Of a stretch of DNA of 64,000 nt, positions 56,652 to 64,000 are shown in pieces. The stretch's first letter is position 1; each line of letters starts with the position of its first letter. The position numbers and the translations under genes are program-made. Source of the stretch: Shewanella yunxiaonensis (GTDB taxonomy: Bacteria > Pseudomonadota > Gammaproteobacteria > Enterobacterales > Shewanellaceae); assembly GCF_018223345.1 (NCBI RefSeq), contig NZ_CP073587.1, forward strand, positions 35,001-99,000. The letters are read 5' to 3'. The notes beneath the pieces are model-generated. The model was not told the origin of the DNA. It saw only the letters and a list, made by a program, of their open reading frames with translations, and made no database searches.

Positions 56652-56999
56652 ATGGTGCTCCGGATGGTTTTACAACAACCTGGATCGGCACAACGACACC
56701 GACGATAGGAATATGCGACACAAACTAAAGTCAGCAGCCAACACTGTCAAGTTATGGCGTATTTCGGCGTGAATTTTTGCGTGATCTTTATCAGTTTTTA
56801 CTTATTTTCGATTTGAAAAATATGGACATATTTACGTGATACATCGCACATGTGAGACATTTTGGCCGGCATTTAACATATCCGCTACGGTGTTTCTCCG
56901 TAATAGTCGATCCTGGTCAGTTTTTTGCTTGGCATTTGTTGAGCCTTTTACAGGCATCGCGAAAATAAGCAAATACTTCACTACCAATAAGGCATAAAA
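56652..56999. promoter_or_regulatory. divergent intergenic region, menF / TonB-receptor cluster
   Basis: About 350 bases with no gene. It contains a CRP-like site (56835-56850) and a small hairpin TACGG/CCGTA near 56885. I looked for a Fur box, a cobalamin riboswitch and a TPP-type leader and saw none. Confidence 0.45.
56835..56850. promoter_or_regulatory. CRP-like site upstream of the TonB-receptor cluster
   Basis: CGTGATACATCGCACA compared with the consensus TGTGA-N6-TCACA matches at 8 of the 10 defined bases. It lies 150 bases before the receptor start and 184 before menF. Confidence 0.4.
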
Positions 57000-59069
57000 A
57001 TGTCACGAGTACCACTGAAAATTTCAGCTGTTGCGCTAGCGATGGCGGCTATGGGATATGGCATAACCGCACAAGCAGAAGAAACTGCTAAGGATCCGCT
57101 GTTAAACATTAATGAAGTCATGGTTGTTCATGGCGAACGCGGTAGCGCAGTCAAAAACTCCACTACACAATGGTACATCACGGAAGATGAGATCCAGGCC
57201 CTGGGGGCACAAAGCCTGGATGAAGTGTTGAAAACTGTTCCCGGTGTTTATGTGCGTTATGGTGGTGAGGGGTCTCCTCGTGTTGATATCCGGGGGTTCA
57301 AAACCCGCCATGTCATGCTGTTGATCAACGGTGTCCCGGCCAACGGTGCCGATGACGGTCAGTTTGACCCAAGTATTATTCCGACCAGCCAGATTGCTTC
57401 AATTGAAGTTTCTGTCGGTCCTACCTCAGTGCTGTATGGTCCTGGTGGGGCCGGCGGTGTTATCAACATCATCACCAAGCAGGGCAATAGTGCGCCAGCC
57501 TTAGCCGGCAACATTGAAGCCAGTAGCAACGATACTTACAAAGGAGATGTCAGTGCTGCCGGTTCAGGTGCCAACTGGCAGGGATTTGTCAGCGGTAGCT
57601 ACCAGACCACTGATGGATATGACCTGTCTTCTGATTACCAAGCAACGGCTATTCAGGATGAAGGTGTTCGTCTTAACTCTGATAAAACATTGCGCAATTT
57701 TTACGCGCAGGGTAGCTACTGGTTTAACGACGATACGCAGTTGATCGCCAATATGGCAATACGTTCCGGTGATTGGGGTAAACCACCGCGTGATGGCAGT
57801 GGCACTGGTACGGTTAAGTATGAGCGGGTTGATGATTACGACGCTAAAACCTATCAGTTAGGTTTGGCACATAAATTCAATGAGTTACTGACATTGCGCG
57901 GCTTTGGTTATTACAACGAAGCGGCAACCTATGACTCCGTTTATACTGACGCAAGCTATGACACCCTCAGTGAATATCAAGACGGTACCTCTAAAACGCA
58001 GGGGGCCAATGTTCAGCTAATTGCCGATTTCAATGATCTGGGCATTCTGACGACTTCGGTCATTGCCGAGAAGCAGAGCTGGGACGCGGTTTCTGGGACT
58101 TTTAGCACGACTTCGTCTGGCAGTGGTTCCGGTTCAGGCTCAGGCTCTGGTTCTGGCAGTGGTTCAGGTTCAGGTTCTGGCTCAGGCTCAGGCTCAGGCA
58201 GCAGTTCCAGCAGTACAGTCGATTCCTTCAATGATTCAGCCTGGGTATATAGCGGCGCTGCTGAATACCAGTATCAGGCAGCTAGCAACTGGGGCTATAC
58301 CCTAGGTGCGGCATACCACGACATGGACCGTGAGAAAAATTCTGACAACGATTACTCTGCTATGGCCTCGAGCTATTGGCAGCCACTGGATAGCACTAAA
58401 CTAACCTTGAGTGCTGCCCGCAAAATTCGTTTCCCTTCCATGTCAGATCTGTATGACCTGTCGTCCGGCAACGAAGATTTGAAAACCGAAGTGTCTAAAA
58501 CTATTGAACTTGGCCTGAACCAGGGCTTGGGCATGGACACCGATTTTGAAATCCATCTGTTCCATACCGATACCGACAATTTCATCGCCAAAGATAGCAA
58601 CAGTATTTCCCAGAACCTTGGCGATTACCGCTTCCAGGGCTTTGATACCGTATTAAGCAACCACAGTATCGATAAACTGAATTTGAGTCTGGCGTACAGT
58701 TATCTCGATTCTAAAGACAAAACTGCGGATGACACCAAAAATGACGGTCTCAATTACCGACCAAAACACCAGATCCGCTTTGAATTGGGTTATCAGTTAC
58801 CTACTAACACCCGCTTCCATCTGAATGTTGAACGGATCATCGACCAGGTTTACTACCAGAATGTGAAGGTCAACAACGTTAAGACGCTGACTGAATTCTC
58901 GCTGGGTAATTTCACCGTAGTGGATGTTAATTTGACTCAGCCGGTGATTGGTACCGGGGTAGAGTTCTACCTGCGTGCCACTAACCTGCTGGATGAGAAT
59001 TACTACCAAGCCGATTCATTACCGCAACCAGGTCGGCAGGTATTTGTTGGGGTTAACTGGCAGATCTGA
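57000..59069 (+). CDS. TonB-dependent outer-membrane receptor with Ser-Gly repeat loop
   Basis: A 689-residue receptor: signal peptide 1-26 (ending AQA), TonB-box-like INEVMVVHGE, plug domain about 45-165 (DEVLKTVPGVYVRYGG, RVDIRGF, SVLYGPGGAGGVINI), then a 22-strand-type beta barrel ending FVGVNWQI with terminal aromatic/hydrophobic pattern. An exceptional run of 14 Ser-Gly pairs (residues 373-400) lies in what should be a surface loop. Substrate unknown: no Fur box is near, and the next genes encode an ECF-type importer, so a vitamin- or metal-like ligand is likelier than a plain siderophore. The ribosome-binding site is AAGG. Confidence 0.88.
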   Translation: MSRVPLKISAVALAMAAMGYGITAQAEETAKDPLLNINEVMVVHGERGSAVKNSTTQWYITEDEIQALGAQSLDEVLKTVPGVYVRYGGEGSPRVDIRGFKTRHVMLLINGVPANGADDGQFDPSIIPTSQIASIEVSVGPTSVLYGPGGAGGVINIITKQGNSAPALAGNIEASSNDTYKGDVSAAGSGANWQGFVSGSYQTTDGYDLSSDYQATAIQDEGVRLNSDKTLRNFYAQGSYWFNDDTQLIANMAIRSGDWGKPPRDGSGTGTVKYERVDDYDAKTYQLGLAHKFNELLTLRGFGYYNEAATYDSVYTDASYDTLSEYQDGTSKTQGANVQLIADFNDLGILTTSVIAEKQSWDAVSGTFSTTSSGSGSGSGSGSGSGSGSGSGSGSGSGSGSSSSSTVDSFNDSAWVYSGAAEYQYQAASNWGYTLGAAYHDMDREKNSDNDYSAMASSYWQPLDSTKLTLSAARKIRFPSMSDLYDLSSGNEDLKTEVSKTIELGLNQGLGMDTDFEIHLFHTDTDNFIAKDSNSISQNLGDYRFQGFDTVLSNHSIDKLNLSLAYSYLDSKDKTADDTKNDGLNYRPKHQIRFELGYQLPTNTRFHLNVERIIDQVYYQNVKVNNVKTLTEFSLGNFTVVDVNLTQPVIGTGVEFYLRATNLLDENYYQADSLPQPGRQVFVGVNWQI
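58116..58199 (+). repeat. hexanucleotide microsatellite encoding (Ser-Gly)14
   Basis: Fourteen Ser-Gly codon pairs, mostly TCAGGC, TCAGGT, TCTGGT or AGTGGT, with the Gly and Ser third bases varied. Length changes in 6-base steps keep the frame, so the loop could vary in length by slippage without ending translation. Confidence 0.9.
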
Positions 59070-59071
59070 CC

Positions 59072-60418
59072 ATGAGATTACTGGAGCTCGACGGCGTCTG
59101 TTTTAACTATGGCAGTTTGGAACCCTGGATCTTCAGGGATCTGACCATGTCAGTAGAATCTGGAAGTTGTCACTGTATCAGTGGGCCAACGGGCTCCGGT
59201 AAGTCGACGTTGCTGCGGCTGTTATCTGGACTGCAGACGCGTCCGTTTGAAGGTGGGGTTTATCGACGTAGTCAACTACTCTGCGGTCTAGTGATGCAAG
59301 ATCCGCAGGTTCAGTTGCTGCGACAAACCGTAGGCGCCGAAGTTGCCTTTGCATTGGAAAACATCGGCGTTGACACTGAGGCAATGATCCCCAGAGTGCA
59401 GAAGGCATTGCGTCGCGTCGGACTGTTTGTCAGTCTCGATTGTCCTATCGGGAATCTGTCGCTCGGGCAGAAATACCGTTTGATGATTGCCGCGCAGTTG
59501 GTGAGTGAGCCAGCCGTCTTGCTCCTCGATGAACCTTGGGCACAATTGGATAATTCTGGCGTCGAAGAACTACAAGCCGTCATTCGTAGTTTACTGGCAG
59601 AAGACATTGCCGTGGTGATGTCAGAGCATAACCCTGGCGCATTTGCGGATATTGTCAGCCATTACTGGCAACTGCACGCCGGGCATTTAGTACCCGGGCA
59701 GTTCCACTGTGGTCATCAACTGACGGTGACAGAAGTAAAGCCTGGTCATCAGGTGATCTTGAGTGCGGAACCATTCGAGTTTCGTTATCAGGGTGACAAT
59801 GTGTTGTTTCGCAGTAAGCAACCATTGACGGTTCGTGATGGTGAGCTAGTGATGTTGTGTGGTGATAACGGTGCTGGCAAAAGTAGTTTGCTCAAAGCCA
59901 TCGCGGGTATCCAGTCCAACGTTAACCCGTTACCTGTTAAAGTGTTTGGTCAGCGTCCCAAAACTGGCGTATTTGGCGGACAACTGGGATTGCTCATGCA
60001 GCGTCCCAATCGACAGCTATTTGAATCAACGGTTATTGATGAGATGAGCTTCAGTCTGCGGCGTTTCGGTTTGCCGGTTTCTTTCGCCAGTGAGCTGCTA
60101 CAGCAACTGGATCTGTTGTCTCTGGCACAGCGGTCTCCCCATACCTTGTCCTACGGCCAACAGCATTTGGTGGCCTTGGCTTCTTTAGTATGTTATCGCC
60201 CATCACTGTTGTTGTTAGATGATCCGTTAGCAGGGTTGGATGGTGCGCATTTAGACAAATTATGGTTTATGATCAACTATTTACGTTCTATGGGTGGCAC
60301 GGTGATCCTCAGCAGCCACCGTGCTTTGTCGCTGGCATCAGTGACGCAGGAATGGCAGCTTACCCAGCAAGCGTTGCGCGTGAGCGCATTATCCTCGGAG
60401 CAACGCTATGCGGGCTAA
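59072..60418 (+). CDS. fused double ABC ATPase of ECF-type transporter
   Basis: A 448-residue protein with two ABC domains in tandem, like a fused EcfA1-EcfA2. First: Walker A GPTGSGKST (38-46), signature LSLGQKYR, Walker B VLLLDEP. Second: Walker A GDNGAGKSS (about 264-271), signature LSYGQQHL, Walker B LLLLDDP, where the catalytic Glu is replaced by Asp. So the second site may hydrolyse ATP poorly. It begins 2 bases after the receptor stop and overlaps the EcfT gene by 11 bases. Confidence 0.88.
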   Translation: MRLLELDGVCFNYGSLEPWIFRDLTMSVESGSCHCISGPTGSGKSTLLRLLSGLQTRPFEGGVYRRSQLLCGLVMQDPQVQLLRQTVGAEVAFALENIGVDTEAMIPRVQKALRRVGLFVSLDCPIGNLSLGQKYRLMIAAQLVSEPAVLLLDEPWAQLDNSGVEELQAVIRSLLAEDIAVVMSEHNPGAFADIVSHYWQLHAGHLVPGQFHCGHQLTVTEVKPGHQVILSAEPFEFRYQGDNVLFRSKQPLTVRDGELVMLCGDNGAGKSSLLKAIAGIQSNVNPLPVKVFGQRPKTGVFGGQLGLLMQRPNRQLFESTVIDEMSFSLRRFGLPVSFASELLQQLDLLSLAQRSPHTLSYGQQHLVALASLVCYRPSLLLLDDPLAGLDGAHLDKLWFMINYLRSMGGTVILSSHRALSLASVTQEWQLTQQALRVSALSSEQRYAG

Positions 60419-61094
60419 GCGTCTACAAGCATTCATGAGCGCCAATGCGGCTGTTGACGGTGACCTATGGTTAACCGCGGCCGCAATGTTGTTAGTTACC
60501 TTACTGTCTTCCGCCGCATTTTTGGCTCCACAATCAAGTTTGCTGTATTTGGCGTTTATCAATTTGTTGTTGCTGGTTCATGGACTCATCAAGCGCGGTG
60601 ATATTCGCGGTATTATCCGTTATATCGTGCTGCAATTAGGTTTCACGTTACTGCTTTATGCGTTAATTCATGGCGGCAAGCAGATGAATCAAGGGGCGTG
60701 GGCCGTTGCCAGAATGCTGTTGGCACTATTACCGGGCTGGTGGCTTACGGTGGTGATTAAGCCGCAATTGATTGGTGTGGTTCTGGCCAAAGTGATGCCG
60801 GCACAATGGGCATTTGTGGTTGCAGCGTCGATTAATCTATTGCCCTTTATGACTAATGAACTGCGCGATATTTACCAGCTGCAGTTATTGCGCGGCGCCA
60901 GAATCGCACCTCGACAACTGTTGAATCCGTTGAACTGGTATGAACTGGCATACTGCGTGATTTTCCCTTTATTTGTGCAATTGCTAAAGCTGGCGCAGCA
61001 AACCGCTACTGCTGCGCGTAGTCGCCATTTCGGCAGTCAGCCGCAGGTGACATATTGGCGTGAGCCGCGGAGTCCACATGACACAGACAGATAA
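60408..61094 (+). CDS. ECF transporter transmembrane component EcfT (CbiQ-like)
   Basis: A 228-residue inner-membrane protein with about five hydrophobic segments. The coupling motif occurs as LLRGARIAPRQLLNPL (compare A-R-G in EcfT), and a second similar Ala-Arg segment TATAARSRHFGSQ lies near the C-terminus; these helices contact the two ATPase domains. It overlaps both neighbours (11 bases and 17 bases). Confidence 0.82.
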   Translation: MRAKRLQAFMSANAAVDGDLWLTAAAMLLVTLLSSAAFLAPQSSLLYLAFINLLLLVHGLIKRGDIRGIIRYIVLQLGFTLLLYALIHGGKQMNQGAWAVARMLLALLPGWWLTVVIKPQLIGVVLAKVMPAQWAFVVAASINLLPFMTNELRDIYQLQLLRGARIAPRQLLNPLNWYELAYCVIFPLFVQLLKLAQQTATAARSRHFGSQPQVTYWREPRSPHDTDR

Positions 61095-61635
61095 CAAATT
61101 AGGTTTTCAGTTGCAGGATGCATTGTTTATCGGCTTTTGCGCGACCTTGCTGGTGGCATTAAAAGGGATGTTACGGATAAAGCTGGGATTGTCGGGCCAT
61201 TCCATGCTGCTGATGAGCTTTTTTTATCTCATTTGCTACGGTGCTGTCGGTCGAAAAGGCGCGATTACCACCTGTGGCGCGCTGGCGGGGGCGGTCGCGG
61301 CCATTCTTGGGATAGGAAAAGGTGGACCGTTAATTTTTCTTAAATTTTTCATTCCTGCATTATCGATGGATTTAGCCTTAATCGTTTTAGGTACTTTGCT
61401 CACCTTGCGTTGGCGCTTTGTCATTGTGGCATTGGTGGGCTGCTTGGCCTGGTCAGCCAAAGGACTGGTAGAAGATTTGCTGATAGGGATGAGCCAGCAG
61501 GTAGCGTTAGTACGTTTTGGTCTCAAATTTCTTATGGGCGCGCTGTTTTCCGTTGCCGGGGCGTTACTGGTGATCCCGGTGATCCGTCGCCTAAAAGCGC
61601 ATGATTTGCTTTATAAAGAAACCCTCATCAAGTAG
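61078..61635 (+). CDS. putative substrate-binding (S) membrane component
   Basis: A 185-residue inner-membrane protein with about five to six hydrophobic segments, the right size for an ECF S component. The sequence GLSGHSMLLMSFFYLICYGAVGRKGAITTCGALAGAVAAILGIG shows the glycine-rich early helices of such proteins. I do not recognise which ligand family it belongs to. The ATG at 61078 follows GCGGAG at good spacing; an earlier in-frame ATG at 61060 is less likely. Overlaps ecfT by 17 bases and is followed 7 bases later by the TiaS-like gene. Confidence 0.65.
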   Translation: MTQTDNKLGFQLQDALFIGFCATLLVALKGMLRIKLGLSGHSMLLMSFFYLICYGAVGRKGAITTCGALAGAVAAILGIGKGGPLIFLKFFIPALSMDLALIVLGTLLTLRWRFVIVALVGCLAWSAKGLVEDLLIGMSQQVALVRFGLKFLMGALFSVAGALLVIPVIRRLKAHDLLYKETLIK

Positions 61636-61642
61636 GTAATAT

Positions 61643-62374
61643 ATGGCTCAATGGTTAATTTGTATTGATGACACGGATGATATTGGCACCAAAGGGACGG
61701 GTGAAATTGCCGGTGAAATTGCGGACTTATTGCAAGTTCATGGTGGTTCTGCGTCATTGGTAACGCGTCACCAGTTATTTGTACATGAAGATATTCCTTA
61801 TACGTCCCACAACAGTGCCATGTGTTTTGCGTATGAGGGCCCGCTGTCTGGCGAGGAGATCAAGGCCATCGCCGTGGCACATCTGTGTCAGGAAAGTGCG
61901 GCAGCGGCAGATCCCGGCTTGGCCTTCGTCTATCTGCCGCACCTGAAAAATGCGTTGGCGTTGCAAGCGTTTGGTCAGTCAGCGAAGCAACAGGTACTCA
62001 CTAAAGCGGCGGCGTACGAACTGGCCCGCGAGCTACAAATCGATTTGAGTGAACACGGCGGCACGGGGCAGGGTGTGATTGGGGCTTTAGCGGGGCTAGG
62101 ATTACGTTTGTCTGGCAATGATGGCCGTGTGAAAGGTCAGCTGAAATTTGGGCAAGGCGAGACGCCTCAGCCCTTCAGTGTCGCTGATATTTTACAACAG
62201 GGGGCCTTGGACGGTGTGCTAACAACCGACGGTGATTGGTTAGCACCTGAAACTCAAGTCTGGCTAAGTGGTAAGGTTAAAGCGGTGATGGCGCAAGGGC
62301 GCTTTGCGCTATTGGTATCCCAGCAAAACGGTGACTGGCACAATGCTACCAAGCAGCAGCTTAAGGACTACTGA
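61643..62374 (+). CDS. TiaS-like protein (IDDTD domain), bacterial
   Basis: A 243-residue cytosolic protein starting AQWLICIDDTDDIGTKGTG, which resembles the IDDTD phosphotransfer motif of archaeal TiaS, the enzyme that joins agmatine to C34 of tRNA-Ile using ATP. A ferredoxin-like part follows (GQGVIGALAGLGLRLSGNDGR). The OB-fold and zinc ribbon of TiaS are absent. Bacteria usually use TilS, so this copy is more likely to modify or phosphorylate the transported compound than a tRNA. Co-transcribed with the ECF genes. Function is inferred only. Confidence 0.65.
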   Translation: MAQWLICIDDTDDIGTKGTGEIAGEIADLLQVHGGSASLVTRHQLFVHEDIPYTSHNSAMCFAYEGPLSGEEIKAIAVAHLCQESAAAADPGLAFVYLPHLKNALALQAFGQSAKQQVLTKAAAYELARELQIDLSEHGGTGQGVIGALAGLGLRLSGNDGRVKGQLKFGQGETPQPFSVADILQQGALDGVLTTDGDWLAPETQVWLSGKVKAVMAQGRFALLVSQQNGDWHNATKQQLKDY

Positions 62375-62604
62375 TGAGCGAACTTGCAGGATTTGAATTG
62401 CAGGAAGACCGTTGGGTATTTCGTGCCGGACGCGAAAACGTCACAGCCGCGCGAGCTCAGGCCGCCAATTGCCAGGCGTTTGCCGAAGATGATGAAGATG
62501 AACAGATAGATGATGTTGTTCGCAGTTGTCATAACTGCGCCTTCAGAAGGTGGACTCCGTCAAGTTTTCAATGCCTTGCGATCAAACCGACAAGAAAAAA
62601 GTAG
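62374..62604 (+). CDS. small cysteine-motif protein
   Basis: A 76-residue protein with an acidic middle (EDDEDEQIDD) and a C-terminal motif SCHNCAFRRWTPSSFQCL, C-x2-C-x11-C. An earlier cysteine (AANCQAF) could be a fourth ligand for a zinc or Fe-S site. Unknown family. Its ATG overlaps the TiaS-like stop by one base (TGATG), so the two are translationally coupled and probably work together; it might act as the missing zinc-ribbon partner. Confidence 0.6.
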   Translation: MSELAGFELQEDRWVFRAGRENVTAARAQAANCQAFAEDDEDEQIDDVVRSCHNCAFRRWTPSSFQCLAIKPTRKK

Positions 62605-62641
62605 AAGTTGAATCCGACCATAGGTAAAACGTAAATTTATC

Positions 62642-62647
62642 TATAAT
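62642..62647 (+). promoter_or_regulatory. -10 box upstream of HD-GYP gene
   Basis: TATAAT lies about 95 bases before the HD-GYP start. No convincing -35 at 16-18 bases, so it is weak evidence of a separate promoter from the ECF cluster. Confidence 0.3.
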
Positions 62648-62742
62648 ATAGTGCTGTCGAAATTTGACCCGTTGGACAAGTTAGCCTGTGCTCAGGTGCG
62701 AGGGTCGCAATGGATGCGCCAGCCTATTGTCGGAGCAACTGC

Positions 62743-63921
62743 ATGACTGAGACTTTGCGAAAAGCCGATCTGATCAAACTGCCAGTTTCCAGTTTGGAAG
62801 TGGGTATGTTTGTGTCGGCTATTGAAAACAGCCAACAGCTCACGGTTGCGAACGCTGGACGCATTACTCAGCTGGATCTGGTGACCAAGCTAAAAAGCAA
62901 AGGTGTGCAGTTCGTCTGGATTGATCCTGCCCGCAGTACGTTTACTGCCGAAAAAGTCCCGGCAAATAGCCGTGCGGCCATTTCACCACCCACTATAAAA
63001 AATCGCGAACAAGCGCAAAAGCAGGCCAGTGAGTTGCTTCATGAAGCGAAGGGGCTCGTGCGCAAAGTGCTGTCAGAGACCTTTGAAGGCAAAGCCATAG
63101 AAGTTGCCAAAGTCGAAGCCCTCGCTGAAAACATGATTGAGTCGGTGATGGACAACGCTGATGCATTCAAATGTGTATCGGCCTTACGTACCAAAGATGC
63201 TTATCTGCTGGAGCACTCGGTTAACGTTGCGGTTTTGCTGGTTACTTTCGGGCGTTACTTGGGGCTAGAACGCGACATGCTCAGGCAACTTGCGGTGGGC
63301 GGAATTTTGCATGACGTGGGCAAAATTAAAGTCGACAGTTCGGTGCTGAATAAACCGGGTAAGCTGACGCCGGAAGAGTTTGAGCACATGAAGTTACATC
63401 AGGTCTACGCCATACCGATCATGTCAGAAGCGCAAGGGCTATCTCAGGTGAGTCGAGATGTTTGCCTGATGCACCATGAAAAGCTCGATGGTCGTGGTTA
63501 TCCTCGTGGCTTAAAAGGCGAACAGTTGCCGCAGCATGGGCGCATGAGCTGCATTGTTGATATTTATGATGCGCTGACCGCTACCCGCTGCTACAAAGAA
63601 GCGATGAGCCCGGCCGCAGCGTTTAAAATCTTGCTGAGTCTGACGCCCTTTCACCTTGATGAAAGTCTGGTGTATGAATTTATTCGTTGTATAGGTGTTT
63701 ACCCGGTCGGCTCATTGGTCGAGCTGTCGGATGGGCGCGTAGGTATTGTTTGGGAAACCGAAGGCCGTGATGTGTTGCACCCGGTAGTGAAATGTTTCTA
63801 TTCGAATAAACATAAGCATTACACCGACGTTGTGCTGGTCGATTTGAAAAAATCAGATCTCAATATTGAGCGTGGTATTTCACCTTCTGCGATGGCGGTT
63901 GACCCGACACCTTTCTATTAG
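62743..63921 (+). CDS. HD-GYP domain cyclic-di-GMP phosphodiesterase
   Basis: A 392-residue cytosolic enzyme breaking down c-di-GMP. An N-terminal DUF3391-like domain (about 1-125, LIKLPVSSLEVGMFV) precedes the HD-GYP domain (about 150-330). The HD metal site is LHDVGKIKVDSSVLNKPG, and the GYP loop is intact in HHEKLDGRGYPRGLKG; a C-terminal tail of about 70 residues has TPFHLDESLVYEF. The ATG at 62743 (MTETLRKADLI) with GGAG 8 bases upstream is preferred over 62710. Lowers c-di-GMP and so may favour motility over biofilm. Confidence 0.92.
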   Translation: MTETLRKADLIKLPVSSLEVGMFVSAIENSQQLTVANAGRITQLDLVTKLKSKGVQFVWIDPARSTFTAEKVPANSRAAISPPTIKNREQAQKQASELLHEAKGLVRKVLSETFEGKAIEVAKVEALAENMIESVMDNADAFKCVSALRTKDAYLLEHSVNVAVLLVTFGRYLGLERDMLRQLAVGGILHDVGKIKVDSSVLNKPGKLTPEEFEHMKLHQVYAIPIMSEAQGLSQVSRDVCLMHHEKLDGRGYPRGLKGEQLPQHGRMSCIVDIYDALTATRCYKEAMSPAAAFKILLSLTPFHLDESLVYEFIRCIGVYPVGSLVELSDGRVGIVWETEGRDVLHPVVKCFYSNKHKHYTDVVLVDLKKSDLNIERGISPSAMAVDPTPFY

Positions 63922-63996
63922 CACCTGACGTGCTTAGCCAAAATCGGTAGACTGAGCGAGTCTGCACATAGCAGACCCTGAGTTGTTGGAGGCCGA

Positions 63997-64000
63997 ATGT
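63997..64000 (+). CDS. start of a further gene, cut by the window
   Basis: A strong ribosome-binding site GGAGG (63988-63992) sits 4 bases before ATG at 63997. Only one codon is inside the window, so nothing can be said of the product. A short hairpin GTCTGC/GCAGAC lies at 63959-63975 with no T-run. Confidence 0.4.

Noticed and set aside
56652..56999. Cobalamin riboswitch, TPP riboswitch or Fur box before the TonB receptor
   Set aside because: None of the conserved boxes or repeats could be found; the only hairpin is 5 bp.
58116..58199. CRISPR or spacer-like array
   Set aside because: The repeats are 6 bases, in frame, and encode Ser-Gly inside a receptor gene; no spacers.
63959..63975. Terminator after the HD-GYP gene
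   Set aside because: A 6-bp hairpin exists but no T-run follows, and a new ribosome-binding site begins 13 bases later.

Overview
The window is chromosomal DNA of a Shewanella-like gammaproteobacterium. The clearest markers are a complete tetraheme quinol dehydrogenase CymA, a SecB with the Shewanella-type N-terminus, menaquinone synthesis (menF), and many gammaproteobacterial neighbourhoods (gpmM-envC, lexA/plsB, modE/modABC, ompR-envZ, bioH/comF/nfuA). No identity could be searched, so genus is an inference from recognised proteins.

Layout. 1-2700: the 3' three quarters of a 23S rRNA, then 5S rRNA, tRNA-Asp and a strong terminator. 3000-10800: a YkgJ-type cysteine protein with an NsrR-like Rrf2 regulator; a minus-strand gpmM-envC-ctpA-yibQ operon; a plus-strand rhodanese-secB-gpsA set. 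10800-17620: a minus-strand copper/silver-type efflux island (CusA and CusB homologues, a tandem metal-binding protein, two small Cys/His proteins, and one frameshifted gene). 17900-23900: cymA, tex, a Gln-rich unknown, bioH, comF and nfuA. 23900-29760: a MATE exporter, a polysaccharide deacetylase and a GT2/VTT/GT39 envelope-glycan operon. 29800-34800: sulA-like and lexA with two SOS boxes, divergent from plsB and an amino-acid permease; then tRNA-Gly(CCC). 35000-46750: a VOC protein, RNase I, greB, modE/modABC with a perfect ModE operator, ompR-envZ, a peroxiredoxin, rsmJ, rlmJ and a lytic transglycosylase.

46750-55200: an AT-rich gap that ends in a terminator-tailed possible small RNA; a decayed IS110/IS1111-type element that appears to have split an intrinsic terminator; a two-gene RND multidrug pump; a divergent LysR regulator; and a queuosine-precursor transporter (yhhQ). 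55290-64000: menF, then a tight six-gene cluster of unknown substrate (TonB-dependent receptor, fused double ABC ATPase, EcfT, putative S component, TiaS-like IDDTD protein, small Cys protein), then an HD-GYP phosphodiesterase.

How the parts fit. Most genes are housekeeping. The accessory points of interest are the TonB/ECF/TiaS-like cluster, which looks like a complete two-membrane uptake route joined to an ATP-dependent modifying enzyme; the copper island, which carries five copies of a heavy-metal-binding module but no outer-membrane channel gene; and the IS element, whose downstream non-coding region is where IS1111-type elements carry their guide RNA.
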